A DNA stretch of 64,000 nt from Purpureocillium takamizusanense (Eukaryota > Ascomycota > Sordariomycetes > Hypocreales > Ophiocordycipitaceae). Under the pieces are notes generated by a model. The model saw only the letters and a program-made list of their open reading frames with translations. It was not told the origin of the DNA and did no database searches. The position numbers and the translations under genes were made by a program. Position 1 is the first letter of the stretch. Every line of letters starts with the position of its first letter. Positions 33,167 through 43,584 of the stretch are shown piece by piece. Location of the stretch: assembly GCF_022605165.1 (NCBI RefSeq), contig NC_063068.1, positions 930,001-994,000 on the forward strand, given 5' to 3'.

Positions 33167-34443
33167 ATGCTCCTCTGGCTTCTCCTCGGCCTCTTCATCT
33201 CCTTCGTCATGGGGCATTTTGTCCCGAGCTTGCTCATCCGGCGGCTGCAGGGCATGGAGCGACCCCGGCCCGACGGCGATGACGACGAGCAAGGCGACGA
33301 CGACGACGGCAGCGGTGGCGAGCGCCGCGCCGACGACCTGCCCGCCTCGCCCGCCAACAAGACGCCCGCCAACAACGACCGCTACCACCCCACGCCCATC
33401 GACATCGCCGTCACCCGCATTATGCTCGCCCGCAGCAAGCGCCTGCCGCCCGACCTCGTCGACGCCATCTTCGACTACGCCGAGTACTGGGCGCACTCGA
33501 CCAACGCCATCAACTTCACGACGGAGCACCAGGACCACCTCCGCATAAGCAGCTCGAGCCAAGTCGAAACCAAGTTTCTGGTGAGTGGCGGGATCCATGT
33601 TGCATCTTCCTCCCCATTGGTGCGTGGAGGCGCCGGACTGACGCGTGTGACTGCAATGCAAACAGCTTCGCTCGTTTCCGCTTGGCCTCACGGGCATCGC
33701 GGCCGACAAGGCCCTCGTCGAGGAGCTCGCGTACGATACCAACGAGGCGAAACCACGGCCGCTCGCCAAGGAGCATGAGCCGGCGTACTTTGCGAGGCTG
33801 GCCAACTATCCCACCCCGAGGCTGGCCCGGCCGTGCCGCAGGATTGTCTTTTCCATCCGTGGCAAGGACCAGGGCTGGGTCAGCCAACCCGACTCGCAGG
33901 GCACGTTTGACGCCTCATGGACGTGGTATGAGGCTGGCCTGGAGCGTTTTGACGCAGACCAGGACTGTGAGTCTACAAGCTCGATGGACGCTTCACAGGT
34001 ATACTGACCAAATCGACCTGATAGGTGACTCCAAATGCACATACGATGTCCGTCGCGAATCTCCCAAGTCGACGGCGATGCCGCTTCCGGTGTGCGGCCT
34101 GCGGTCCCTCAAGCCGACCATCAAGAGCAACCCCGAGGATGATGACTACACGTACGACCATCCGCTGCTGCACCAGGACCCGTTCGTCATCCAAAAGAAC
34201 CGCACCGCCGCGCGAGAGTTCGACGACCACGTCGTCACGTGGTCGTACCTCGACGATGCCAAGCCCGACTCGGACGCAGGCAAGGCCCTGGCGGAACAGG
34301 GGCGCGGCCGGGCCACCGGCGACGGCGCGTTCGTGCGCGACCTGAGGCTCGGCGACGTGGTCACGGTCTGGGGCATGGCGAGGTTCGCAGGGTGGGTGAA
34401 CAATGTTGAGTCGGTCAAGATAGACTTGTACTGGGCTGTGTGA
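33167..34443 (+). CDS. Conserved fungal protein with N-terminal membrane anchor, function unknown
   Basis: Exons 33167-33580, 33666-33966 and 34025-34443 give 377 aa. Residues 2-20 (LLWLLLGLFISFVMGHFVP) form a single hydrophobic anchor, followed by an acidic linker (DGDDDEQGDDDDG). PIDIAVTRIMLARSKRLPPDLVDAIFDYAEYW resembles the helical start of F-box-like fungal proteins but is not a clear F-box. The central CRRIVFSIRGKDQGW with a TWTWYE-like strand (ASWTWYEAG) and the terminal DVVTVWGMARFAGWVNNVESVKIDLYWAV form a beta-rich domain that I have seen only in uncharacterised fungal proteins. There is no catalytic motif. The topology would place the bulk of the protein on one membrane face. Confidence 0.8.
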
Positions 34444-34881
34444 GCGAGCGCGATTGCGCACATGTTACTGTGTTTCTGCGTCTCTAAAGAATGCTCGTTA
34501 CGATCAACATAACCCGCCCTGCCATGCTCTGGTGCAGTTACCTGACGCATCTAGTCACAGTATGCCACGAATGCCGGAGAGCATGCAAGTACAGTATACG
34601 CACAGCTTCATGCTATGTTGAGAGAGGGCTGGCTGTCAATGCCCTGTCAGCATTTATGGTGCCTTTTTCAGCATCTGGAGAAATAGATTGACAAGAGAGT
34701 TGGTCTGGCCTCGCGGCCACGGCTGCAGTCCTGATATCCATTGAGAATGGTTTACGAATACACGACAGCCGTGACCCTGACGCAGTTGACCAACCCAGGT
34801 TACCCAGCCAAACATGGATAGAGCAGGCTGCGACGCTCATGCAACCCATTGCCTTGTGTGACAGTGATGCCCGATGCTATA
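34444..34881. other. Convergent intergenic region
   Basis: The 3' flanks of the 33167 gene and of the decarboxylase at 34882. No feature seen beyond presumptive terminator and 3' UTR sequence. Confidence 0.5.
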
Positions 34882-36747
34882 TCACGACTCACTCCGCGCC
34901 TTCTGCTTTTCAAGCAAGTCCCGCAGCAGCCCCTGCGGCGCATCCTCGCGCCCGACCATGAGCTCAATCATCCTCAGCCCCCGTCCATCGGCGACTCTAT
35001 CGTCGTTGAGGATCTCTCGCAGCTCAGCCCACGTGCTGGCCCGACACGTGTAAGCGCCTCCCTCCTCCTCCTCCTGCCCGGCGCCGAAGAAGCTGGGGGC
35101 TTGTAGGTACCTCCAGGGCGACACGTCGTTGTACCCCTGCCGGCGCCCGTGGATGCACCGCTCGATGGTGTAGCCGTCGTTGTTGATCAGGAAGATGACG
35201 ACGTTGAGGCGGAGACGGATGATGGTCGCGAGCTCCTGCGCCGTCATCTGGAAGCTCCCGTCTCCGATGAAGAGCACCGTGCGGGCGGCATCGTCGACGC
35301 CGCCCAGGCCAGAGTACCGCGCAGCCGCCGACGACTCCAACGACGAGGATGAGGATGAAGACTCCTCGGCGAGTTCGCGCTGCGCGAGAGCGGCCCCTTG
35401 CGCGCCCGGCAGCATGTAACCGATGGAGAGCCATGTAACGGGCGCGAAGACGCGGACGTGGCGCGGCAGCGGCATCTCCCGGACGCCGTAGCCCGCCGTG
35501 CCTGTCTCGCCGAGCACAATATCCCCAGGGCAGAGGAAGTTGGCCAGCACGCGCCAAAGCTTGTCCTGGGTGAGATGGCTGGTGGCGGTGTCGTCGACAA
35601 AGCCATCCGTCAGGGAGAGGCTGTAGTCGCGAGGCAAGTCGGGATACGGGTCGTAGCGCTTCCACATCGTCGTCGTCGTCGTCGTTGGCAGCGAAGAAGA
35701 AGAAGTAGAAGAATGGCCCAGCCTCTGCACCAGCAGCGAGGTAATTACCCTGGCGGGCACGTCCCGGAACGTCTTGGCGCCCATCTTGACCTCGGTGTCG
35801 GTGAAGGAGATGGTGGCTTCGGCGGGTGGGATGCTAGAGAAGGCGTAGGTGTTTGTCGAGCTGAGGTGAGGGCCGAAGAACAGAACCAGATCGGCCTCTT
35901 GCACGAAAGCGTGTACGGCAGGCGAGCCGTAGCTGCCCTGGTAGACGCCGTGGAAGTTTGAGATCGTCTCGTTGAGCAGGCCTTTGCCAAACGTGCTCGT
36001 CCAGGTCGGCCAGCCCGTCATGTCGACGACTTGCTGCACCTCGCCGACGATGCCCATCGGGCGTATCTCTCCATCGACGAGAATGACGGGCTGTTTCGCA
36101 GTCTCGATCCTACGCAAGATTTCGTCGAGGACTTGGTCTAGGCCCGGGATCAGGTCGTCGGCCGCTACGAGCTCCTCTACTTCATGTCGAATCAACGGCA
36201 CCCGTAGCGTCTCGTCCGGCACCAACGCCGCCACCAAGTCAACAGGCATCTCAATGTACACCGGACGACTATACAAAAGACACTGCCGCAGCACCTCGTC
36301 GATCTGCCGCGGGGCCATCCGCGGGTCCCGGAGCCGCGTCTGGGCGACGGTGACGTGCGCGTGCATCTGCGCGAAGCGCCCGTACTCGCCGTCGTTGAAG
36401 GTATGGTGGATCAGGAGGCGCGAGTCCTGCGCCGCGCGGGGGGGCGTGCCGACGATGTGCACGACGGCGGCGCGCTCCGTGTAGGCGCCCGCGATGGCGT
36501 TGATGGCGGACAGCTCGCCGACGCCAAAGGTGGTGACGAGGGCGCCCAGGCCCTTGATGCGCGCGTACCCGTCGGCCGCGTAGCCGGCGTTGAACTCGTT
36601 GGCGTTGCCTACCCACCGCAGGCCCGAGGGCTCGACGTGGTCCAGCAGAGTGAGGTTGTAGTCGCCCGGCACGCCGTGGATGGCGCCGACGCCGAGTTGG
36701 CGGAGGCGGAGGAACAGGTAGTCGGCCAGCTGGATTGTCGACGCCAT
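34882..36747 (-). CDS. Thiamine-diphosphate 2-oxo acid decarboxylase (pyruvate/phenylpyruvate decarboxylase family)
   Basis: Non-oxidative decarboxylase converting a 2-oxo acid to an aldehyde and CO2. Intronless, 621 aa; the ATG at 36747 starts MASTIQLADY. Catalytic residues match yeast Pdc numbering: Asp29 in VPGDY, Glu51 in NANEF, His114 and His115 in LIHHTFNDG, and the late Glu in NDGYTIER. The ThDP-Mg motif runs from GDGSFQ (about 495) to LINNDGY (about 523). Two Ser/Thr-rich insertions (about 348-361 and about 462-476) make it about 55 residues longer than yeast Pdc1. The divergent neighbour is an aromatic-type aminotransferase, which favours a role on aromatic or branched oxo acids (Ehrlich pathway, like yeast Aro10) over housekeeping pyruvate fermentation. 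That substrate is inference from context. Confidence 0.85.
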   Translation of the reverse strand: MASTIQLADYLFLRLRQLGVGAIHGVPGDYNLTLLDHVEPSGLRWVGNANEFNAGYAADGYARIKGLGALVTTFGVGELSAINAIAGAYTERAAVVHIVGTPPRAAQDSRLLIHHTFNDGEYGRFAQMHAHVTVAQTRLRDPRMAPRQIDEVLRQCLLYSRPVYIEMPVDLVAALVPDETLRVPLIRHEVEELVAADDLIPGLDQVLDEILRRIETAKQPVILVDGEIRPMGIVGEVQQVVDMTGWPTWTSTFGKGLLNETISNFHGVYQGSYGSPAVHAFVQEADLVLFFGPHLSSTNTYAFSSIPPAEATISFTDTEVKMGAKTFRDVPARVITSLLVQRLGHSSTSSSSLPTTTTTTMWKRYDPYPDLPRDYSLSLTDGFVDDTATSHLTQDKLWRVLANFLCPGDIVLGETGTAGYGVREMPLPRHVRVFAPVTWLSIGYMLPGAQGAALAQRELAEESSSSSSSLESSAAARYSGLGGVDDAARTVLFIGDGSFQMTAQELATIIRLRLNVVIFLINNDGYTIERCIHGRRQGYNDVSPWRYLQAPSFFGAGQEEEEGGAYTCRASTWAELREILNDDRVADGRGLRMIELMVGREDAPQGLLRDLLEKQKARSES

Positions 36748-37143
36748 GATGGTTTACGAGATGTGATGTGTGGTTTGCCAGTTTCCAGGAGAGAGGGGGG
36801 GGGATCGAGAAGAACAGCTCGTGTTTGTTGGTGGCCCTGATCTTTAATACATGTGCCCTCTCGTGATGTGATGTGCCGGCCCCCCCTGACCGGTGTTGGT
36901 GAGGGGGCATCACTCCGATACTCCGATTCTACGGGCCCCCCCACTCCGACAACAAGGTCGACTAACACATTACTCCGATCAGACTGTCACATCTATTTCC
37001 ATATAAATAAGTAACATTATCATCAAAAAGTTGTGCTGTGATCATTCGTTTCCAAGTCACACCCAGTCGGCACCGGGGTTGCTGTCCGATCTTGCCGACT
37101 CTCGGTGGGCTCGACATTATATGTGGTTAGGTTCTCATTCATC
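36748..37143. promoter_or_regulatory. Bidirectional promoter of the decarboxylase and aminotransferase
   Basis: A 396-bp gap between divergent ATGs. It contains a TATAAATA box at 37002-37009, 135 bp upstream of the plus-strand ATG, and a cluster of four ACTCCGA boxes at 36912-36978. Confidence 0.7.
36912..36978. promoter_or_regulatory. Cluster of four ACTCCGA boxes (CCG/CGG half-sites)
   Basis: ACTCCGA occurs at 36912, 36920, 36943 and 36972, all in the same orientation; three are followed by T or A/C in the pattern ACTCCGAY. Each holds a CCG triplet, the half-site core read by Zn(II)2Cys6 regulators. Direct CCG repeats are the arrangement bound by yeast Aro80 upstream of ARO9 and ARO10. Binding here is inferred, not shown. 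Confidence 0.5.
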
Positions 37144-38684
37144 ATGACACTGTCTCAACACGTTGCCCGATTTCGGAAGAGACGGGCTTGTGCCCAACCT
37201 CTGCCTACAGACGTAGCGCCGTACACGTCCTCAACCTTCTTCAAGGCCAAGGAGTCCGGGGTCAAGAATAAGGCACGGAGATGGAATCACCGCTTCAGTA
37301 TCGAGAGCGCCCGTCACGAATCGTCGCCTCTGAAGTCCGCCTCCAGGAGCAAGCAGACGAAGCTCATCAGCCTCGGGACTGCCCGTCCAACACCCGAGTA
37401 CTACCCATGGACATCGATTCACCTGGAAAGCCTCGACGTGCCCCTGAACGGTACATCAGCGGCTGGTCAATCAGCCATGTCTTGCACCAAGGGAGAAGCC
37501 GCGTACGATTTCTCCGTGGCCATGAACTACGGCTACTCTGCAGGCTCTCCGCAGCTGCTGAGATTCGTCACCGAGCACGTGGAGATGATACATAACCCGC
37601 CCTATGACGACTGGGAAACCTGCCTCACCTGCGGCACCACTTCCGCACTAGAAATCGCCTTTCGGATGTTCTGCAACAGCGGCGACACAGTCCTCGTGGA
37701 GCAGAGCACGTATCCCGGCACAATTGCGGCCATGCGGGGTCAGGGACTCGGGACTCTCGGCATAAAGATGGACGCCTTTGGCCTCGTGCCGAGCGATCTC
37801 GAACAGAAGCTCGGGGCCTGGGATTGCGCCGCGGGGCCCAAGCCGTTTGTCCTCTACATGATTCCTACCGGCCAAAACCCGACCGGCACGACGCAAAGCG
37901 CAGCTCGAAGGAGACAAATCTATCACATTGCTGAAAAGCATGATCTGTACATCATCGAGGATGACCCCTACTACTTTCTTCAAATGGGCAGTGATTGCTC
38001 CGAGTCGCGAGGGATACCGCAGCTAGACGACTACATGGCACAGCTGCCACCATCCTATCTATCGCTGGACGTGAGCGGCCGCGTGCTCCGCATGGACACC
38101 GCTTCCAAGATCCTCGCCCCGGGCCTCCGGTGCGGCTGGGTCACCGGCTCCTCGCAAGTCGTGGACAAGTTCATCGCCTACTCGGAGACCAGCGTCCTGT
38201 CGCCCAGCGGGCCGTCGCAGGTCATGATGCACAAGCTCCTGGACCAGTCCACGACGGTTTCGTCGCGTGGCTGGCCTCCCTGTCGCGGAAATATCGCACA
38301 AGGCGGGACGCGGCGCTCGGAGCGCTTGAGAGATTTCTCCTCCCCGCGGGGGCGTGCAGCTGGGACGTGCCCGAGTCGGGAATGTTCCTGTGGGTGGTGG
38401 TCGACCTCGGGGCAAATAGCCCGCAGTTTCATCGCGCGAGGACCAAATCGGACCATCTGGAACGCTGTTTAGAAATCGAGGATAGAATCTACCAAAAGTC
38501 AAAGGAAAACGGAGTGCTGGTGAGCAAAGGCAGCTGGTTCTCCGTGAGAACGGACAAAGACCAAGAGCCGCCGCGCGTGTGCTTCCGCCTCACGTTTGCG
38601 GCGGCAGCACTGGAAGAATTGGCTCCTGCGATTCAGACATTTGCAGCAGCAGTAAAGTCTGAGCTTGGTGGTGGTTGGAGTTGA
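37144..38684 (+). pseudogene. Aromatic-type aminotransferase (ARO8/kynurenine aminotransferase group), frame broken near 38247
   Basis: PLP-dependent class I/II aminotransferase. The ATG at 37144 opens a frame of 367 codons with the ARO8-like N-terminus (LISLGTARPTPEYYPW), EDDPYYFLQ and the PLP lysine in MDTASKILAPGLRCGW (Lys322). The frame then leaves the family at LLDQ. The expected continuation HDGFVAWLASLSRKYRTRRDAA lies one base out of frame from 38247 and runs intact to the stop at 38684, including ESGMFLWV, LVSKGSWF and RVCFRLTFAA. Relatives have Trp-Gly between LLDQ and HDGF; loss of four G at 38248/38249 (GT|CC) would account for both the missing residues and the shift. No intron fits. 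Both halves are well conserved, so this is either a very young lesion or a homopolymer sequencing error. It is paired divergently with the decarboxylase at 34882. Confidence 0.8.
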
Positions 38685-39494
38685 CGATGCAGAGGCCTGT
38701 CGCAACTCGAGAGAGAAGCTGCATTTGATCGCTTAGACCTCTCGCCCCATGCAGTCGTGTTGCCGCGGCGTTGGATACACGGATATTCTCTCTTATCTCT
38801 CTCTTTTTTCTGGTTTTTTTTCTTTCTTGTGAAGGGCTTCGAACATGAAGCTCAGACGCCAACCGGTTCAGGGGCTCTCCCATACACATTTAGTATTCGA
38901 CGCAATCCCGAAACTGTCTGGTCCCTTGAGCTAGCCACGCTGTCTTGCCAACTCATGTAGCGAGCGCGTCGTCTCGTGCGTGGCCAACATTTGACCTCGC
39001 CCGGAGGCCTGGTTGTCAAAAATTGTAAAAGATGGTTCAGCCGACCAGAATACGATACCGCTCTCATGCAAACAATGACGTGGTTCTCCATTTGGACCCT
39101 GAAAGTGTTTACATTGACCACCCCTTGACTAACAGAATGTGCATTTCAGGCAAGGCTACGTGTCTGAACCGTGCGATTCAACCTTTTTTGCTGACTCCTG
39201 GTTGCTGCCTGAGTCTCGGCCATTGACACATACCCACTTCGCTGTTCTCGAGACAAATTATTATAGCAAACCATTAGGTACAACCATGGCACCCGGCTTG
39301 GCAGATAGTTGAAAACTATAAGGCTGGCACGTCCGATCTCCATCCGTGCCTCCACCAAGTCGACCACGGACGATCCGTTCTGCACAACTTCTTGGCCGAA
39401 CCACCAGACGCCCCATCTTCCTCCCCATGGATTCTTCTCGCGCGTGCGTGCACGAACGCCTGATACCTCCTAAATACCATCCGCCGCCCTTGAG
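38685..39494. other. Intergenic region after the aminotransferase
   Basis: It contains a T-rich stretch near 38800-38826. No secure gene, though the first exon of the cysteine-rich candidate at 39495 may lie here: a short hydrophobic ORF starts at ATG 39065 (MQTMTWFSIWTLK). Confidence 0.45.
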
Positions 39495-39882
39495 ATGGTG
39501 GGAAGGGGTGAGCAAGCATTGACCGCGGCGGAGAATTGTGCTCGTTGCGCGGAGAGAGAGAGAGCCAGACGTTCAATGCTGACCAGACGTTGTCACAAGG
39601 TCTGCGACAAGAAGACGCAAAAGTGCGTGGCTTCCTTCGATTTCGTTTGGAGTCCCGACAACGGTGAGACGGCTGAGTTTAAGACGTCGGATGCGATTTA
39701 TGTGATGGACTGTGCAAGCGACAAACAGGTATGCAGCCTGCCCTTGTCCATCATGGATGGCTATCATCTTTTTTGCGTCATGGCACTTTTGCTCATCTTA
39801 TCTGGAAATGCCACAGTGTACAGGGAAGCTTTTCAGCGTCTGTCGTTTCAAGCAGGGAATGCTGGAGGCACATTGTGAGTGA
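39495..39882 (+). CDS. Candidate small cysteine-rich protein, 5' end uncertain
   Basis: Two open segments join across a plausible intron (39729-39816; GTATGC ... CCACAG): 39495-39728 and 39817-39882, ending in TGA. The joined part reads RRCHKVCDKKTQKCVASFDFVW, GETAEFKTSDAIYVMDCASDKQ, then CTGKLFSVCRFKQGML and AHCE. At least seven cysteines are regularly spaced, and the Cys spacing continues smoothly across the junction (CASDKQ/CTGKLFSVC), which argues that the splice is real. The ATG at 39495 gives 99 aa without a signal peptide, so the true first exon is probably further upstream. Small cysteine-rich proteins in fungi are often secreted. No homologue is recognised. The last exon could alternatively use a GTGAGT donor at 39875 into a short third exon at 39920. 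Confidence 0.45.
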
Positions 39883-40316
39883 GTGGCGTGGGTCACTTCT
39901 AATCTCTTGGGGTCTCCAGGGGCGCGTCGGCTCTATCTTGATGGGAGGGACCGCCTTTGAGAAGGTCAGGCAGTGGTTTGAGCAGGAGCTCCATGTCCAT
40001 CGAAGTGGCAATAGCTGATGACCGGGCCCGGGTCTTGTGGCGATTTGCTGACGGCACGGGGGGGGGGGGGGGACAAGGCCTATGGTTGTGGAATCCATGT
40101 CCCACTCCGTGGACAACTGAGCCACTATAATACTGGAATTTATACTTGCCGCTTCGGAGCTCTTGTGCCGTGTCGAAACACGTTGCTTGCTCACAAAGAA
40201 CAATGTATGAAGATTCGACACCTCTTGGGCACCTACCTCAGCCACGTTCAACAAAAGCGCGCCGCGACATACCCGAGTAACGAAGTCAACACCAGCCCGC
40301 AGGTGGGCGGCTCTTT
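39883..40316. other. Short convergent intergenic region
   Basis: 3' flank between the cysteine-rich candidate and the Zn(II)2Cys6 gene. It contains a G homopolymer (about 40060-40072). No other feature seen. Confidence 0.45.
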
Positions 40317-42741
40317 TTAACCTGGCGACGCGAGGTATTGATTCAACAACGAGGGATGCTCAACGAGCCCCTGCCAGAAGCCAATCTCAGAATCCCATAG
40401 ATCCTGCCCCAGCTGCGGCGGAAACCACGAAACGTCCTCGACCGGTCCCGGTCCCGGCACCTGCGCCAGTGCAGCGTGCAGTTCTCTCCGTCCGTTGCTG
40501 CCGGTGCTGGCGCTGCTACTACTGCTGCCATGTATAAAGTCGAGGAACTTGTGGATCGCCTGCGTGGCCTTGGACAGAAGAGCGTAATTGGGATCCTGGG
40601 GCTTCACAATAGTTCCCCGCTCAAGCTCGGCGCCCAGCACGCTCAGGTCCTGCACGATCCTCGGATACGACTCTTGGAAGCACTCGGGAACGGCCGGCTG
40701 CGCTGCCAGCGCCGCTACGAGTATCATCCCGGCGGCAGGCAGCCCGTAGTGTGCAATCTTTGAAAAAGAAAGAAAAAACACCCAAGTCAGCTCTGGTCCA
40801 GTCCATGTATATAGAATCAGGAAGAGGAGGACTGAAGGGAGGCGGATGATTACCTTCCAGCCAAGCGTCGTGCCAGAGTTGGCAAGCTCGTCGCGCAACA
40901 GAATAGCCCCTACGACTAGCCGCAGCATCTCCTGAGCCACCGCCAGGATGGACCCATCGGGCTCCGTCACGCGGCTCAGCAGGACGCGCCGGAGCAGGAA
41001 GCAGATGTGGAGGTGGTTGAGCCGCACGCTTATCATGAAGTCACGCGCAAACGGGCTCTCGGCGGCCTTGTGCCCCTCGGCGTCCCATGCGCGAAACGAG
41101 GCCGGTAGGGCAGCCCACTGGGTATCTGCGACTGCCTGGAGGGCGCTGACAGCAGTGCATGAAATGTCAGGACCGTGTGCACACGGGCGCATCGAACTTG
41201 CAAAAAAGGCAGCGGATGGGGGGGGGGCGGCTTACTTGACTTTGGCTAGGCTGTCGACGCGGCTGCGATCGAACAGGAGCTCCATTATCTCTTCCTTGAT
41301 GGAGGCGCACAGGGCTGACCAGCGCGTCTCGGCCCTGTAGCTCATTGCCGAGTCTTCGTTCCACTCATGGACAGCGCTCGTTCCGTCTGGGCCCCGTGGG
41401 GGGGTGTCTGGGATCTGAAACTGGCAGAAGCGCTTGCTCATGCGCAGGGGCCTGCCGAGGAACAGCGAAATGTTCTTATCGGCCGAGTATATGCGCGCGA
41501 ACGCCGTCTTCCGCAGCTCCACGAGGAACGGTGGCGTATGCGGCCTGCTCTCCACGCTCTCGTGATAACCGATCGCAAACGTCGTCGAGATAACGTCACC
41601 CAGCCTGCGCCAGAGATGGTAACCTGAAAAGGGAGAGACGGGGGGAAAAGGAGTCAGTCGGGTTGTTTGAGAAGCGTAACAAGAAGACGAAAGGCGGGAT
41701 GCGTACTCTGGTCGCCGTTCATAAAGGAGTGGATGATAAAGTTCTCATACTGAAAGATGAGCTGTATGTCGTTGAGGCAGTCCAGCGACAGGCAAATGTC
41801 GAGCGCACACGTGATGAGCCGCATCAGGACGTTGCGAAAGCCGCGCTTGGCGCTTTCGGTCGTATAGAGCGAGGGGAAACACGGTATGTCCATCGTGGCC
41901 CGCAGCACGGCGGATAAGAATATGCCGAGCGTTTCCCAGCGCGTCCGCGTCCTCAAGAACTGAGACGAAAAATCCGCCATGGTGGAGTTCTCGTCGCTCT
42001 CCAGTGGCCGGTAAGTATTTTCGAGGAGGCGCAACGCGAGAGCCAGATGCCACCCGTGTCCCTGGAGGGTAGACAGCGAGGTGTAGTTGGCGTGAGACGC
42101 GCAGAGCTCCACAAGCGGCTCCGCGAGGGCAAGGTTGACACCCCCGGCCCGCCAGAAGAGCACCAGAGATTCCATGGCTCGCAGCTCGTACTCTTCCAGT
42201 AGTTGCCTGAGTATGTCGGCTCCCTGCCTGGCCAGGGGATGCTCGTCCAGGGACATGGACGGTGGTGGGGAAGGCCTCGACGACAGCGCATGGCTGTTCG
42301 TCGCCGTATTGGAACCGCCACCATCCTGGTCCTGGTCCGAGAATATCTGGCTGAAGATGGAGACGTGACTTGACTGTCCCAGGAACCCGGGATTCGGATA
42401 GGAGCGGCTGTTTTGACGGACTAACGGCGGCGCGGGCTCCCCTGATGGGCTTCCGCCCTGCGGCGAGATGGACGGCTCGTCGACGACACGGCTGAGACAA
42501 TGAGCCAAAGGCGCACGACACCAAATCAATGACAGGAGGGGTAGTGTTTGTCTTACCGAGAAGATCGCGTCCGACATGGGGATAGGACAACCGAATGCTG
42601 CTTCCGCCGAAACGGCGAGGCCCTGTATACGCATTCGCTGCCCTTCTTCTGCCGCCTGCACCGGGAGCATGAGGGGCGGGCATGATCGCACGCAAGCTTC
42701 GACCTTCTACATGGCTCGCAGGCAGGTTGCCTAGACGTCAT
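40317..42741 (-). CDS. Zn(II)2Cys6 transcription factor with fungal-specific regulatory domain
   Basis: DNA-binding regulator. Exons 42741-42557, 42491-41707, 41623-41236, 41145-40854 and 40757-40317 give 696 aa; all four introns keep frame. The binuclear zinc cluster is at residues 8-37: Cys8-x2-Cys11-x6-Cys18-x6-Cys25-x2-Cys28-x8-Cys37. An in-frame ATG at 42828 would add 29 residues. The middle region holds the fungal transcription factor domain with helices such as WHLALALRLLENTY, LCASHANYTSLSTLQGHG, HLWRRLGDVISTTFAIGYH and RLNHLHICFLLRRVLLSR. SRRPSPPP-like and Ser/Ala-rich linkers separate the parts. It lies about 1.6 kb past the aminotransferase 3' end, so it is a candidate local regulator of that pair; this is only proximity. 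Confidence 0.87.
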
Positions 42742-43584
42742 GGCCGTCGACGAGTCCACCCCGAGTACAGTTTTCCCCTTGTCCGCTCCGAGTACGACAA
42801 AGTGTGCGCGAGTTGTCAGAGAGAGCATAGGGGCTCGGCGCGGGATGTTGCTGCTCTCCGTGTCGGAGTGAAAAGACCCACTTCTCGCCGATCTCTCTGT
42901 CTCTCTCTCCGAATCTCGCCGGTCTTTCGGCATGCAACAGCTCTTTTTAGTCCAACCATGTGGGCGTCGAAACGCGGGGTTCGGCCTTTGCATGAACCCC
43001 TCGCACCAAGACGGTTCACCAGAAAAGCGTAGCGGGGCTGTGTGTGGGGAGCACAGCAGACAAGAGTCAAGACACTAGGGGTCTTCGGTTGCACTTCTTT
43101 CTTCCAGCCGTCCCTTGCCAGACTGGAATCTAAAATCTGCAATGAAGCCTACAAGCCAGCCGCCTCACCACCCCTAGTTCCACCAATCCTTTGTGCAGTC
43201 AGCCCTGCGCAAGCAACAGAGGAGTCCTCGGCAAGTCAAACTGGGACTCGAATCGCATGAACCGTACATAGAGCTTCGAAACCGTACAATATAGTTGGTA
43301 TTGGAGCCAATCCAACTTGACTTTCATTGGAAAATGGATTGGATGTAGAAATGTAAACGATATACAATCGCTGTGTCTGGCGCCGGCACTATAGAACCGC
43401 CTGGATATCTACAACTCCACACCAAATACGACTGTAACGAGCGGCGCGAGGCTCTCAGCGCCAAACCCAACTCTCAGAATAGGACAGACATCTAGCATCA
43501 AGCTCAGAAGCAAACCATGTCCTGAAATTCCTCCGTTCGTCCCTTCTCCAAATAGGTCGTAAAATTCCGCCCTAGTAAAACGAA
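42742..43584. other. Intergenic region upstream of the Zn(II)2Cys6 gene
   Basis: About 840 bp holding the regulator's promoter on the left and the 3' flank of the 43585 gene on the right. No gene or clear repeat. Confidence 0.5.
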
